64,000 nucleotides of DNA from BOG-908 sp963692875 (GCA_965198755.1 OZ240673.1:434001-498000), one strand, 5' to 3'; shown: positions 39,756-49,345, numbered from the stretch's first letter. The notes: generated by a model from the sequence alone, not told the origin. Translations and numbers: made by a program.

Positions 39756-41789
39756 CTCAACCAACGCCGCCCACTCCGCCTCGCTCAACACCCTTACCCC
39801 GAGTTCCGCCGCACGCTTCGCCTTCGATCCCGCATCCGCGCCCACGATCACCAAATCCGTTTTTTTCGACACGCTGTCCGTCACCCGCGCACCCAGCGCT
39901 TCGGCCCGCGCCTTCGCCTCCGGCCGGCTCATCGTCTGCAACGTGCCGCTAAACACCACGATCTTTCCTGCGATCTCGCTGTTGGCGGCAGCTTGCGGCA
40001 CCGCGTCCTCGATGCTCAGCAAGCCTGCCAGCTCGTCCAGCACGTCGCGATTGCGCGGCTCCGCGAAGAACTCGGTCAGCTCAACGGCGATGGCTTCACC
40101 CACGCCAATGATGGCGCCCAGCGACGACCGCGCGTCCGACCCCACCGTCGTCGCCTCGATCATCTGCGCGCGCCAGTTCTCAAAACTTTCGTAGTGCCGC
40201 GCCAGCAGTTTCGAGTTGGTCTCGCCGATCCTGCGGATGCCGAGCGCGAAGATGAAGCGCGCCAGCGGAACCGTCCGACGCGCTTCGATGGCAGCGATGA
40301 GGTTGCGCGCGGACAAGGCACCCCAGCCCTCACGCGCCGCGATGTCCGCCTCGCGCGCGCCCAGCCGGAAGATGTCGGCCGGACTCGAGACCAGCCCGTC
40401 GCGGTGGAACTCGACGATGGTCTTCTCACCCATCCCCTCGATGTCGAAAGCGCGCCGGCTGCAGAAATGGATGATCCGTTCGACGGTCTGCGCCGGGCAG
40501 ATCAGCCCGCCGGTGCAGCGGCGCACTACCTCGCCAGGCGGGCGGACGGCCAGGCTGGCGCAGGCAGGGCACTGCGTCAGCGGCACGTAAGGCTGCGTGT
40601 CGGCTGGCCGCTTCTCGGCCACCACGCTGACGATCTGCGGGATCACATCGCCAGCACGCTGCAGCACCACCGTGTCGCCCACCCGCGCGTCCAGCCGCGC
40701 GATCTCGTCCTCGTTGTGCAACGTGGCGCGCGTCACCAGCACGCCGCCCACGTTGATCGGTTCCAGCCAGGCCACCGGCGTCAGCGCACCTGTGCGCCCA
40801 ACCTGCACGTCGATCTTCTGCAGCACGGTCGTCGCACGCTCGGCCGCGAACTTCCACGCGATGGCCCAGCGCGGCTCCCGCCCCACGAAGCCAAGCCTGC
40901 GCTGCAACGCCAGGTCGTCGATCTTGTAGACTACGCCGTCGATGTCGTAGGGCAAGGATGCACGCGCCGCGCCGATGCGCTCGAAGAACGCTTCCGCCTC
41001 CTCTAGACCGTCCAGCCGGGCGCTCAGCTCGTTGATCGAGAACCCCCATTTCGAGAGACGTTGCAGGTAGTCCCAGTGGCAGTCCGCAACCGGTTCGGAA
41101 GCTTCTCCCATCGCGTAGGCGAAGAACGACAGCGGGCGCGACGCGGTCACCTGCACGTCGAGCTGCCGCAAGCTGCCGGCCGCCGCGTTGCGCGGGTTGG
41201 CGAACATCCGCTGTCCAGCCTCCGCCTGCGCCGCGTTCAGCGCCAGGAAGTCCGCCTTGGCCAGAAAAACCTCGCCGCGCACCTCTATCAGCGCCGGCGC
41301 ACGGCCGCGCAACTTCGCCGGCAGCACCTTCATCGTGCGCAAATTGGCGGTGACGTCCTCGCCCTCCGCACCGTCGCCACGCGTCGCCCCACGCACCAGC
41401 CGGCCATCCTGATACGTCAGCGAGATCGACAGACCGTCGATCTTCGGCTCACCTACCATCGGCAACGCCGCGTCCGTCGGCAATCCGAGAAAACGCCGCA
41501 CCCGCGCGCAGAACTCCACGAAATCCGCTTGCCCGAACGCGTTGTTCAGCGACAACATCGCCACCCGATGCCGCACCTTCCCGAACGCACCGGACGGCGC
41601 GCTGCCGACGCGACGCGACGGTGAGTCCGCGCGCACAAGCGCGGGATACGCGGCTTCCAGCTCGGCGTTGCGGCGGCGCAGCGCGTCGTACTCCGCGTCG
41701 GTGATCAGCGGCGCGTCTTGTTCGTGGTAGGCGCGGTCGTGGCGGGCGAGTTCGCTGGCGAGAAAGGCGAGTTCTTCGGCTGGCGTCAT
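39753..41789 (-). CDS. ligA: NAD-dependent DNA ligase
   Basis: LigA seals nicks with NAD. The 678-residue protein has the adenylation motif EPKIDGLS (Lys116), GDGAEGEDVTANLRTM, the OB fold GRTGALTPVAWLEPI, the four-Cys zinc finger beginning CPACAS, helix-hairpin-helix region FALGIRRIGETNSKLL, and a C-terminal BRCT domain (GKIVVFSGTLQTMSRPEAK). The start is the ATG at the K arm of element 12; a TTG one codon upstream is possible. The TAA stop lies in element 11. It follows recN in the same orientation, separated only by the element. Confidence 0.96.
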   Translation of the reverse strand: MTPAEELAFLASELARHDRAYHEQDAPLITDAEYDALRRRNAELEAAYPALVRADSPSRRVGSAPSGAFGKVRHRVAMLSLNNAFGQADFVEFCARVRRFLGLPTDAALPMVGEPKIDGLSISLTYQDGRLVRGATRGDGAEGEDVTANLRTMKVLPAKLRGRAPALIEVRGEVFLAKADFLALNAAQAEAGQRMFANPRNAAAGSLRQLDVQVTASRPLSFFAYAMGEASEPVADCHWDYLQRLSKWGFSINELSARLDGLEEAEAFFERIGAARASLPYDIDGVVYKIDDLALQRRLGFVGREPRWAIAWKFAAERATTVLQKIDVQVGRTGALTPVAWLEPINVGGVLVTRATLHNEDEIARLDARVGDTVVLQRAGDVIPQIVSVVAEKRPADTQPYVPLTQCPACASLAVRPPGEVVRRCTGGLICPAQTVERIIHFCSRRAFDIEGMGEKTIVEFHRDGLVSSPADIFRLGAREADIAAREGWGALSARNLIAAIEARRTVPLARFIFALGIRRIGETNSKLLARHYESFENWRAQMIEATTVGSDARSSLGAIIGVGEAIAVELTEFFAEPRNRDVLDELAGLLSIEDAVPQAAANSEIAGKIVVFSGTLQTMSRPEAKARAEALGARVTDSVSKKTDLVIVGADAGSKAKRAAELGVRVLSEAEWAALVE

Positions 41790-41926
41790 CAAGCAAGGCC
41801 TTCTTTTTCTGAAGAAAAAGAAGCAAAAAGACTTTTGACTCCGCTGTCGCGGACTCTCCCGCGAGCGCGCGACAGCGGAAGCAAAAGTTTTTTGGTTCTT
41901 TTTTTCAAAAAAGAACCGCTTGCCTA
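41790..41926. repeat. K/R intergenic element 12 (K left, R right)
   Basis: It fills the gap between recN and ligA completely. The K arm touches the ligA ATG (...GGCCTTGCTTG-ATG on the minus strand). The R end TGCCTA provides the recN TAG. Confidence 0.92.
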
Positions 41927-43606
41927 AACGTCCAGCAGCGACTGCGCCGCCGCCCGAGCCGCCGCAGTAATCGTCTCACCCGCCAGCATGCGCGCAATCT
42001 CCTCCCGCCGCTCGTCCGCCCCCAGAACCTGAACCTGCGTCTCCGTCCGCCCGCCGCTCACCGATTTGCTCACCCGCAAATGCGCAGCCCCCCGCGCGGC
42101 CACCTGCGGCGAGTGCGTCACCACCAGCACCTGCACGCCCTCGGCCACCCGCGCCACCCGCTCGCCCACCGCGGCCGCCGTCGCACCGCCAATGCCGCTG
42201 TCCACCTCGTCGAACACCAGGGTTGCCACAGGCGAGCCGCTCACCAGCACCACCTTCAACGCCAGCATCAGCCGCGACAACTCGCCGCCCGACGCCACCC
42301 GCCCCAGCGGCCCTGGCGGCTGGCCGGGGTTGGTGGCGATCAGGAACCGCACGGTATCCGCGCCCGCCGCACCCCAGGCCTCCTCCTCCAACCGCGTCAC
42401 CGCGGCAAAGAAGCGCGCCCGCTCCAGCCGCAGCGGCGGCAGCTCCGCGTTGGCAGCCGCCTCCAGACGGCCCGCCGCCTCCGCACGCGCCGCGGACAAG
42501 CGCTCGGCCGCGTCGACGTAGCGCGCGCGGGCGGCGGCAGCCTCGCGCGCCATGCCGGCGATGGCGCCCTCGCCGCTGTCCAGCGCCGCCAGCCGTTCAC
42601 GAAAACCTACGAGCAGCGCGGGCAACTCCGCAACAGGCACGGCATACTTGCGTGCCGCGCCGCGCAACCCGAACAGCCGTTCCTCCGCCTGCTCCAGCGC
42701 CCTCGGGTCGGCATCCGCCTCCGCAGCCAACCGGCTGAGCAGGCTCTCGCCGTCGGCCAGCGCCTCCTCGGCCCGCTCCAGCGCGGCCAACGCGGCCTGC
42801 GCCGGGTTCTCCGCGTCCGAACCAGCCGGCAGCAGGCGCTGCAGCGTGCGGGCGGCCGCGCGCAGGGCGGCGGCTGGGCCGCTGTTCCGCCTGTCGCGCG
42901 GCGTCAGCTCGGACAATGCCGCGGCGATCGCCTCGGCCCGCTTCTCGCCCTGCTGCAACCGGTGGCGCGTGGCCGCCAGCTCGTCCTCCTCGCCCTCGCG
43001 CGGCGCGAGCTTGGCCAGCTCGCCCACCGAGTGGCGCAGGAAATCCTCCTCGCGCTTGGCGTCCACGATGGCGGCGCGCGCCGCCTCCAGCCGCTCCACC
43101 GCGGCCCGCCAGGCGCGGTGCCGGGCCGCTACCTCGGCGCGCAGGTCCGGGCTGATGCCGTAGGCGTCCAGCAGCCGCAGGTGGGACGCCGGGTCGGCCA
43201 GACCCATCTGGTCGTGCTGGCCCTGCACCTCCACCAGCATCGCCCCCACTCGCTTGAGCGTGGCGGCGCCCACCGGCGCGTCGTTCACCCAGGCGCGCGA
43301 CCGGCCGTCTTTGCTTACCGCGCGGCGCAGCACCACGTGGTCGTCCGCCGGCAGGCCCAGCTCCTCCAGCAGCGCGTTCACCGGATGCTGGCCGGGCGGT
43401 GCGAACACGGCCGACACGCTGGCCTGCTCGGCGCCGGCGCGGATCAGGCCGGCATCTGAGCGCGCGCCCAGGGCCAGGCCCAGGCTGTCGAGCAAGATGG
43501 ATTTGCCGGCGCCGGTCTCGCCGGTGAGCACGGTGAGGTGCGGGCCGAAGCCCAGGTCCAGGCGTTCGATCAGCACGACGTCGCGGATGGACAGCGAAGT
43601 CAGCAT
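41924..43606 (-). CDS. recN: DNA repair protein RecN
   Basis: RecN is an SMC-like ATPase in double-strand break repair. The 560-residue protein has the Walker A motif GETGAGKS (29-36), long coiled-coil arms (about 150-370, Ala/Glu/Arg rich), the ABC signature SGGELSRLMLALKVVL and Walker B TLVFDEVDSGIGG, followed by VTHSPQVAARG. The ATG is preceded directly by an R arm, not by a normal leader. The start TTG-ATG doublet leaves one-codon uncertainty. It lies downstream of bamD in the same orientation. Confidence 0.95.
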   Translation of the reverse strand: MLTSLSIRDVVLIERLDLGFGPHLTVLTGETGAGKSILLDSLGLALGARSDAGLIRAGAEQASVSAVFAPPGQHPVNALLEELGLPADDHVVLRRAVSKDGRSRAWVNDAPVGAATLKRVGAMLVEVQGQHDQMGLADPASHLRLLDAYGISPDLRAEVAARHRAWRAAVERLEAARAAIVDAKREEDFLRHSVGELAKLAPREGEEDELAATRHRLQQGEKRAEAIAAALSELTPRDRRNSGPAAALRAAARTLQRLLPAGSDAENPAQAALAALERAEEALADGESLLSRLAAEADADPRALEQAEERLFGLRGAARKYAVPVAELPALLVGFRERLAALDSGEGAIAGMAREAAAARARYVDAAERLSAARAEAAGRLEAAANAELPPLRLERARFFAAVTRLEEEAWGAAGADTVRFLIATNPGQPPGPLGRVASGGELSRLMLALKVVLVSGSPVATLVFDEVDSGIGGATAAAVGERVARVAEGVQVLVVTHSPQVAARGAAHLRVSKSVSGGRTETQVQVLGADERREEIARMLAGETITAAARAAAQSLLDV

Positions 43607-43741
43607 CAAGAAAGCAGTTCTTTTTTGAAAAAAAGAACCAAAAAACTTTTGTTCTCTGGGGCGCGCACTCTCCTGCGAGCGCGCGACAGCGGAGACAAAA
43701 GTTTTTTGCTTCTTTTTTTCAAAAAAGAAGACTCTTTCTTA
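43607..43741. repeat. K/R intergenic element 13 (R left, K right)
   Basis: It fills the bamD-recN gap. The R arm abuts the recN ATG (minus strand). The K end CTCTTTCTTA provides the bamD TAA. The core reads GAGCGCGCGACAGCGGAGACAAAAG. Confidence 0.92.
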
Positions 43742-44614
43742 GAAAACCCAGTTGAACGACCGGGTGAAAAACCCGGGCTTGTCCGGCGTGCCGTTGGTCA
43801 CCTGCGGACCCTGCACCGCGCCCACCTGGATCAGATCGTTCCAGCTGTTCTCATACCAGTGGCTGCCCGGATAGTTGTAGGCCAGCACGGACGCTGTCTT
43901 CTTTGCCTCGCCCACCAGGCCCAGTTTCAAATAGATTTCCGTCAGCCGCGAGAGCGCTTCCGGCGTGTGGTTGGTCGTCTGGAAATCGTCGATCACGCGC
44001 TGGTAACGGCCGATGGCCGCCGCATACAGATGCTGTTTCTCGTAGTAGCGGCCGATGTCCATCTCCTTGCCGGCCAGGTGGTCGCGGCACAGGTCGATCT
44101 TCAGGCGTGCGTCGCGGGCGTAGGCGCTGTCCGGAAAGCGGTTGACCACTTCCTGCAGGGCGGCCATCGCCTCGGTGGTGCCCTTCTGGTCGCGCGAGAT
44201 GTCGGCAATCTGCTCGTAGTAGCACAGCGATCGCAAATAATAGACGTAGCCGATGTCCTTGTTGGCCGGGTGCAACGCGATGAAGCGGTCGAGCTGCGAG
44301 ACGGCCTCGCTGTAGTTGTCGCGCCGGTACTCGGTGTAGCCCTCCATCAACTGCGCGCTGCTGGCCCAGCTGGAGTAAGGATAGTTCTGCTGGATGGCGT
44401 CGAAGTGCCTCACCGCGGTGGAGTAGTTGCCGCGCTGCAGCGCGTCGATGCCGTTGCTGTAGAGCTGGTCCGGCGGCTCGTCTGCCAGGTTCACCTTCGG
44501 CGTGTCGTCCGTCTTGGTGAACGGCAGGATGGAGTTGATGGTGGCGCAGCCGCCCAGCAGCAAGGCGAGGAGCAGGGGCGCGGCCAGGGCACGGTGCGGC
44601 AGGTGGGCGGTCAT
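43739..44614 (-). CDS. bamD: Outer membrane assembly lipoprotein BamD
   Basis: BamD is the essential lipoprotein of the outer membrane beta-barrel assembly complex. The 291-residue protein has a lipoprotein signal with lipobox LLGGC (Cys23) and five TPR-like helical pairs: YSNGIDALQRGNYSTAVRHF, YPYSSWASSAQLMEGYTEYR, FPDSAYARDARLKIDLCRD and HLYAAAIGRYQRVIDDF. In alphaproteobacteria bamD often lies next to recN and ligA, as here. The ATG has no strong ribosome site in view. The TAA comes from element 13. Confidence 0.95.
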   Translation of the reverse strand: MTAHLPHRALAAPLLLALLLGGCATINSILPFTKTDDTPKVNLADEPPDQLYSNGIDALQRGNYSTAVRHFDAIQQNYPYSSWASSAQLMEGYTEYRRDNYSEAVSQLDRFIALHPANKDIGYVYYLRSLCYYEQIADISRDQKGTTEAMAALQEVVNRFPDSAYARDARLKIDLCRDHLAGKEMDIGRYYEKQHLYAAAIGRYQRVIDDFQTTNHTPEALSRLTEIYLKLGLVGEAKKTASVLAYNYPGSHWYENSWNDLIQVGAVQGPQVTNGTPDKPGFFTRSFNWVF

Positions 44615-44664
44615 GATTCGTGCTTACACTATCCGTTGGGCGGAAGGCGAGTAGGCCGGCAGGC

Positions 44665-44797
44665 AGAAAGCAAGGCCTTCTTTTCTGAAGAAAAGAAGCA
44701 AAAGACTTTTGGTCCGGCTGTCGCGGAGTGTCCTGCAGTGCGCACCCCAGGGAACAAAAGTTTTTTGGTTTTTTTAAAAAAAGAACCGCTTGCTTGC
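44665..44797. repeat. K/R intergenic element 14 (K left, R right)
   Basis: It lies between rlpA and bamD. The K arm has GGTCCGGCTGTCGCGGAG. The R arm has a shortened loop (GGTTTTTTTAAAAAAAGAACC). The right end is 5-7 bp from the rlpA stop. Confidence 0.9.
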
Positions 44798-44801
44798 TGC
44801 C

Positions 44802-45350
44802 TTACGCCGGCCCCTGCAGCGCGCCCGCTCCCGCCTTCACAGTCCCGTCCTTCTGCGGCACCACCACGGGTGCTACCTCCACCGGCGCCACGCCGCTCTT
44901 GCGGGTGAGGCCAATCTGCGCGGCCGTGGCGCGCGTCAGGTCCACGGTCCGTCCGTCCACGTAGGGGCCATGATCTTCCACGGTGACGGTGGCGGATCGG
45001 CCGGTCTGCAGGTTGGTGACCTTGGCCACGGTGCCCAGCGGCAGGCTGCGGCTGGCGGCAACCGCGCCCCTGTGCCGGAAGCGGTGGCCGTCCGCCATGC
45101 GGTGGCCCTCGAAGTGGCCCGCGTAGACGCTTGCATCGCCGACCTGCTTGCGCCCGCTCGGGTCTTCGACGACTCTGTGGCCGGGTGGCGGGGCGATGGG
45201 CGGGAGCTGGGCGGCGGCGGTCGCCTCGGCCTGCGCCTGTGGCGAGGCGACGTCGGCGGTCAGCGTCGCCGGCGCGCAGCGAGCGTTCGTCGCGTATAGG
45301 AAGGCGGCGCAGAACAATGCGGCCGCTCGTGCGAGATGCCGTGCCGCCAT
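44802..45350 (-). CDS. rlpA: RlpA-like septal lytic protein (double-psi beta-barrel)
   Basis: The 182-residue protein has a signal peptide (RAAALFCAAFLYATNARC) and an RlpA domain from about residue 70: GDASVYAGHFEGHRMADGHRF, LPLGTVAKVTNLQTGRSATVTVEDHGPYVDGRTVDLTRAT, where the D-x-GPY segment holds the catalytic Asp. RlpA cleaves denuded glycans at the septum. It lacks a C-terminal SPOR domain and a lipobox cysteine, so it is a short form. It starts at ATG with AGGAGAAGG upstream. Confidence 0.88.
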   Translation of the reverse strand: MAARHLARAAALFCAAFLYATNARCAPATLTADVASPQAQAEATAAAQLPPIAPPPGHRVVEDPSGRKQVGDASVYAGHFEGHRMADGHRFRHRGAVAASRSLPLGTVAKVTNLQTGRSATVTVEDHGPYVDGRTVDLTRATAAQIGLTRKSGVAPVEVAPVVVPQKDGTVKAGAGALQGPA

Positions 45351-45579
45351 CGCACCTTCTCCTTTTGAGGTTCGCAGGTCTCACGCGGTGAAAGGTTAAG
45401 GGTTCCTCGAACAACGCTGGAATAAAGGCCGGTTGATTCCTTCAGATTGTATGCATCGCCTCAGCCGTGCGGGAGGCTGAACCGCTCGTAAACAGACAGG
45501 TCACACGCCAGACCGCGCGCGAGGCTCACCTCGGCGATCAGCCTTATAGAATCGGCTTAGGTTTTGACCGATAACAGCG
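45351..45579. other. Intergenic region, no gene recognised
   Basis: About 230 bp between the rlpA start and element 15. It probably contains the rlpA promoter; no clear hexamers are visible. Confidence 0.4.
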
Positions 45580-45822
45580 AAGCAAGCGGTTCTTGTTAAG
45601 TGTCCGTTTGCCAAGTCGCCCTGGCGCCATCTGACGCGGTTTTCCTTTGCTCCGGTGCTCGGAAACCGCGCCAGCTGACTCACCAGGCCGACTTTTCAAA
45701 CGGAGACTTAAAAAAGAACCAAAAACATTTGCTCCCACGCGCGCGCTCTGCAGAAACCTCCGCGACAGCCGGACCAAAAGTCTTTTGCTTCTTTTCTTCA
45801 GAAAAGAAGGCCTTGTCTTCCT
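45580..45822. repeat. K/R intergenic element 15 (R left, K right), interrupted
   Basis: The left R arm is split after GCGGTTCTTG by a 116-bp palindrome (45597-45712). It resumes as AAAAGAACCAAAAACATTTG. The right side has the box CCGCGACAGCCGGACCAAAAG and an intact K arm. Without the insert it would be about 127 bp. Confidence 0.87.
45597..45712. mobile_element. 116-bp near-perfect palindrome (MITE-like insertion)
   Basis: The ends TTAAGTGTCCGTTTG and CAAACGGAGACTTAA are inverted repeats with one mismatch. Complementarity continues inward (AAGTCG/CGACTT, CCTGG/CCAGG, CGCGGTTTTCC/GGAAACCGCG) to a loop of about 14 nt. No coding capacity. It interrupts the R arm of element 15. The TTAA ends and structure suggest a non-autonomous transposon; no matching transposase is in the window and no target duplication is obvious. 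Confidence 0.75.
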
Positions 45823-45861
45823 TGCCGGACTTCGAAGGATCAAGGTCCAGGGCCGCTGATA

Positions 45862-47397
45862 CTAACCGTGTGCGAGGCCGATGCCGGTGGTCAGCCGCGC
45901 GAGTAAGCCGGTCTCCACCAGGCTGGCCGCCTGGGCCAAGTCGGGAGCGATGAAGCGGTCTTCGATGTAGGGCGCGACGCGAGCGCGGATGTCGGCGATG
46001 GCCGCCTCCAGCGGGGCGGAGCTGCGGTGCGGCGCGTGGAAGCCGATCCCCTGGGCTGCCGCCAGCAGCTCGATACCGACGATGCCGGCCGTGTTGTCGC
46101 ACATCTCGCCCAGGCGGCGCGCGGCGAAGGTGGCCATGGAGACGTGGTCCTCCTGGTTGGCCGAGGTTGGCAGGCTGTCCACGCTGGCCGGATGGGCGAG
46201 CGACTTGTTCTCGCTGGCGAGTGCCGCCGCCGTCACCTGCGCCATCATGAAGCCGGAGTTGATGCCCGGGTCGGTCACCAGAAAGGCGGGCAGGCGGCTC
46301 ATTACAGGGTCCGTCAGTAGGGAAATGCGGCGTTCGGACAGCGCGCCGACCTCCGCGATGGCGATGGCCAGCACGTCGGCGGCGATGGCGACCGGCTCGG
46401 CGTGGAAGTTGCCGCCGGAGAGCACCTCGCCCTGGCCGTCAGAAAAGGCGGAGGCGAACACCAGCGGGTTGTCGCTGGCCGCGTTGGCCTCGGTGACGAG
46501 CACGCCGGCCGCGTGGCGCATGGTGTCCAGGCAGGCGCCCATCACCTGCGGCTGGCAGCGCAGGCTGTAGGGGTCCTGCACGCGGCCGCAATCGAGGTGG
46601 GAGTGGCGGATCTCGCTGCCCGCCAGCAGCGCGCGCATGCAGGCGGCCACCGCGATCTGCCCCGGCTGGCCGCGGGCGGCGTGGATGCGCGGGTCGAACG
46701 GCGTGTCGCTCCCCTTCGCCGCGTCCACCGACAGCGCACCGGCGACCAACGCCGCGGCGAAGATCCGCTCGGCGCGGAACAGCGCGTGCAGCGCCAGCGC
46801 GGTGGAGGCCTGCGTGCCGTTCAGCAGCGCCAATCCTTCCTTGGGGCCGAGCACGAGCGGCGAGAGCCCAGCCCGCTGCAGCGCAGCCTCGGCCGTCATC
46901 CGCACGCCGCCGGCATCCACGTCACCCACGCCGATCAGCGCGGCCGACAGATGCGCCAGCGGCGCCAGGTCGCCGGACGCGCCGACCGATCCCTTCTCCG
47001 GCACGCAGGGCACGATGTCCGCACGCAGGAACGCCAGGATCTGCTCGATCACCGCCGGCCGCACGCCGGAATAGCCGCGTGCCAGGCCCACCACCTTCAG
47101 CGCCATGATCAGGCGCACGATAGCGGGCGGCATCAGTCTGCCCACGCCGGCACTGTGCGAGAGCACCAGCCGGCGCTGCAGCTCGGCCAGTTTGCCAACC
47201 GGGATCGAGGTCTGCGCCAGCAGGCCGAAACCGGTGTTGATGCCGTAGACGGTGCGGCCGGAGGTGACGATGCCTGCGACAGTAGCCGCCGAAGCCTCGA
47301 TGGCGGGCAGACAGGCGGGGTCTAGCGAAACGTCCTCGCCACCGGTGAGCCGGCGTAGCGCGTCCAGGCCGAGCGTGTGGCCGATGACGATGGTCAC
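45862..47397 (-). CDS. hutH: Histidine ammonia-lyase
   Basis: HutH removes ammonia from histidine to form urocanate, the first step of histidine catabolism. The protein has the MIO-forming Ala-Ser-Gly in VGASGDLAPLAHLS, YGINTGFG, QEDHVSMATFAARR and NSGFMMAQVTAAALASENK. I prefer the GTG start (VTIVIGHTLG; 511 residues, normal for the family) because AGAGG lies 4 bp upstream. An upstream in-frame Met would add 19 residues with no homology. It lies downstream of hutU in the same orientation, with a K/R element between them. Confidence 0.95.
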   Translation of the reverse strand: MTIVIGHTLGLDALRRLTGGEDVSLDPACLPAIEASAATVAGIVTSGRTVYGINTGFGLLAQTSIPVGKLAELQRRLVLSHSAGVGRLMPPAIVRLIMALKVVGLARGYSGVRPAVIEQILAFLRADIVPCVPEKGSVGASGDLAPLAHLSAALIGVGDVDAGGVRMTAEAALQRAGLSPLVLGPKEGLALLNGTQASTALALHALFRAERIFAAALVAGALSVDAAKGSDTPFDPRIHAARGQPGQIAVAACMRALLAGSEIRHSHLDCGRVQDPYSLRCQPQVMGACLDTMRHAAGVLVTEANAASDNPLVFASAFSDGQGEVLSGGNFHAEPVAIAADVLAIAIAEVGALSERRISLLTDPVMSRLPAFLVTDPGINSGFMMAQVTAAALASENKSLAHPASVDSLPTSANQEDHVSMATFAARRLGEMCDNTAGIVGIELLAAAQGIGFHAPHRSSAPLEAAIADIRARVAPYIEDRFIAPDLAQAASLVETGLLARLTTGIGLAHG

Positions 47398-47445
47398 TGG
47401 GCCTCTCGCCGGCTTGAGAGCGACTCTCGCGCGGCTGCAAGCAGG

Positions 47446-47595
47446 GCAAGGCAAGCGGTTCTTTTTTGAAAAAAAGAACCAAAAAACTTTTGGTCTCTTC
47501 GGGTGCGTGTTGTGGACGCGTGTCGTTCAGCCGTCCGCGACAGCGCTCGCAAAAGCTTTTTGCTTCTTTTTCTCGAAAAAGAAGGCCTTGCTTTC
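47446..47595. repeat. K/R intergenic element 16 (R left, K right)
   Basis: It lies between hutU and hutH. The R arm is perfect (GGTTCTTTTTTGAAAAAAAG-type hairpin). The box reads CCGCGACAGCGCTCGCAAAAGC. The K arm ends GAAGGCCTTGCTTTC. Confidence 0.9.
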
Positions 47596-47680
47596 TGCAC
47601 TGACGCAACAACCCTCGGTTCGTCTGGTATCGGACGGCCTCTAAGCCAATTCCGATGTGTGTCGAGCGCTCCTTTGCCGA

Positions 47681-49345
47681 TCATGGCGCGGCTCCCAGCA
47701 TCGGCAGGTTGAGCCCATGCTGGCGGGCGCACTCAACAGCGTCCGGGTAGCCGGCGTCGGCGTGGCGCATCACGCCGCTGGCCGGGTCGTTCCACAGCAC
47801 GCGTTCGAGGCGGCGGTCGGCGTCGGGGGTGCCGTCGCAGACAATCACCATGCCGGCGTGCTGGGAGTAGCCCATGCCGACGCCGCCGCCGTGGTGCAGC
47901 GACACCCAGGTGGCACCGCTCGCGGTGTTGAGCAGCGCGTTGAGCAGCGGCCAGTCGGAGACAGCGTCCGAGCCGTCGCGCATGGCTTCGGTCTCGCGGT
48001 TGGGGCTGGCGACCGAGCCGCTGTCGAGGTGGTCGCGGCCGATGACGATGGGTGCCCGCACCCGGCCGCTGCGGACCAGCTCGTTGAAGGCGAGGCCCAC
48101 GCGGTGGCGGTCGCCCAGGCCCAGCCAGCAGATGCGGGCGGGCAGGCCCTGGAAGCGGATGCGCGCGCCGGCATGGGCGAGCCAGGTGTGCAAATGCGTG
48201 TCGTGCGGCATCAGGGCGGCCACCGTCTCGTCGGTGACGCGGATGTCGTCGGGGTCGCCGGACAGCGCCACCCAACGGAACGGGCCTTTGCCGAGGCAGA
48301 ACAGCGGGCGGATGTAGGCGGGCACGAAGCCGGGGAAGTCGAACGCGTCGGCCAGGCCTTCGTCTTTGGCGACCTGGCGGATGTTGTTGCCGTAGTCGAC
48401 GGTGGGAATGCCGGCGCGGTGAAAGCCGAGCATGGCTTCGACGTGGGTGCGCATCGAGGCTTTCGCGGCGCGGGCGACAGCGGCCGGGTCCGATGCGCGG
48501 CGCTGTTCCCACTCGGCGACGGTCCAGCCGGCGGGCAGGTAGCCATTGGCCGGGTCGTGCGCGCTGGTCTGGTCGGTGACCACGTCCGGCCGGATGCCGC
48601 GGCGGAGGATCTCTGGGAACAGCTCGGCGGCGTTGCCCAGCAGGCCGATGGAGCGCGGTGTGCCGGAGCTGCGCGCGGCTTCCAGCATGGCCAGCGCCTG
48701 GTCCAGCGTGTCGGCACGGGCGTCGAGGTAGCCGGTCTCCAGGCGCTTCTCGATCCGGCTGTCCTGCGCTTCGACTGCCAGCATCGAGGCGCCGGCGAGC
48801 GTGGCGGCCAGCGGCTGCGCGCCGCCCATGCCGCCGAGGCCCGCGGTGAGGATCCAGCGGCCGGCGAGCGAGCCGCCGAAATGCTGGCGGCCGATCTCGA
48901 CGAACGTTTCGTAGGTGCCCTGCACGATGCCCTGGCTGCCGATGTAGATCCAGGAGCCGGCGGTCATCTGGCCATACATCATCAGGCCGAGGCGATCGAG
49001 TGCGGAGAAGTGTTCCCAGGTGGCCCAGTGCGGCACGAGGTTGGAGTTGGCGATCAGCACGCGCGGCGCGTTCTCGTGCGTGCGGAACACGCCGGCAGGT
49101 TTGCCCGACTGCACCAGCAAGGTTTCGTCTGCGCCGAGCGTGGTGAGCGACGCGACGATGGAGTCGAAGCACGGCCAGTTGCGCGCGGCTTTGCCGATGC
49201 CGCCGTAGACGACCAGGTCCTCGGGGCGTTCGGCGACGTCGGGGTCGAGGTTGTTCATCAGCATGCGCAGCGGCGCTTCGGTCTGCCAGGAACGGGCGGT
49301 GAGCGTGGAGCCGGTGGCGGCGCGAATGAGGCGGGTGTTCTTCAA
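47681..49345 (-). CDS. hutU: Urocanate hydratase
   Basis: HutU converts urocanate to imidazolonepropionate with a tightly bound NAD. The 554-residue protein shows YGGIGKAARNW, SGKPAGVFRTHENAPRVLIANSNLVPHWATWE, TAGSWIYIGSQGIVQGTYETF, TAGLGGMGGAQPLAA, DQTSAHDP and HHGGGVGMGYSQHAGMVIVCDG, all near-invariant in the family. Length is normal. The start is TTG (MKNTRLIRAATG). It precedes hutH on the minus strand. A non-K/R inverted repeat and hutF lie upstream. Confidence 0.97.
   Translation of the reverse strand: MKNTRLIRAATGSTLTARSWQTEAPLRMLMNNLDPDVAERPEDLVVYGGIGKAARNWPCFDSIVASLTTLGADETLLVQSGKPAGVFRTHENAPRVLIANSNLVPHWATWEHFSALDRLGLMMYGQMTAGSWIYIGSQGIVQGTYETFVEIGRQHFGGSLAGRWILTAGLGGMGGAQPLAATLAGASMLAVEAQDSRIEKRLETGYLDARADTLDQALAMLEAARSSGTPRSIGLLGNAAELFPEILRRGIRPDVVTDQTSAHDPANGYLPAGWTVAEWEQRRASDPAAVARAAKASMRTHVEAMLGFHRAGIPTVDYGNNIRQVAKDEGLADAFDFPGFVPAYIRPLFCLGKGPFRWVALSGDPDDIRVTDETVAALMPHDTHLHTWLAHAGARIRFQGLPARICWLGLGDRHRVGLAFNELVRSGRVRAPIVIGRDHLDSGSVASPNRETEAMRDGSDAVSDWPLLNALLNTASGATWVSLHHGGGVGMGYSQHAGMVIVCDGTPDADRRLERVLWNDPASGVMRHADAGYPDAVECARQHGLNLPMLGAAP

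Noticed and set aside
39618..41006. 462-codon plus-strand frame opposite ligA
   Set aside because: An antisense shadow of ligA, Arg/His/Gln-rich, starting within element 11.
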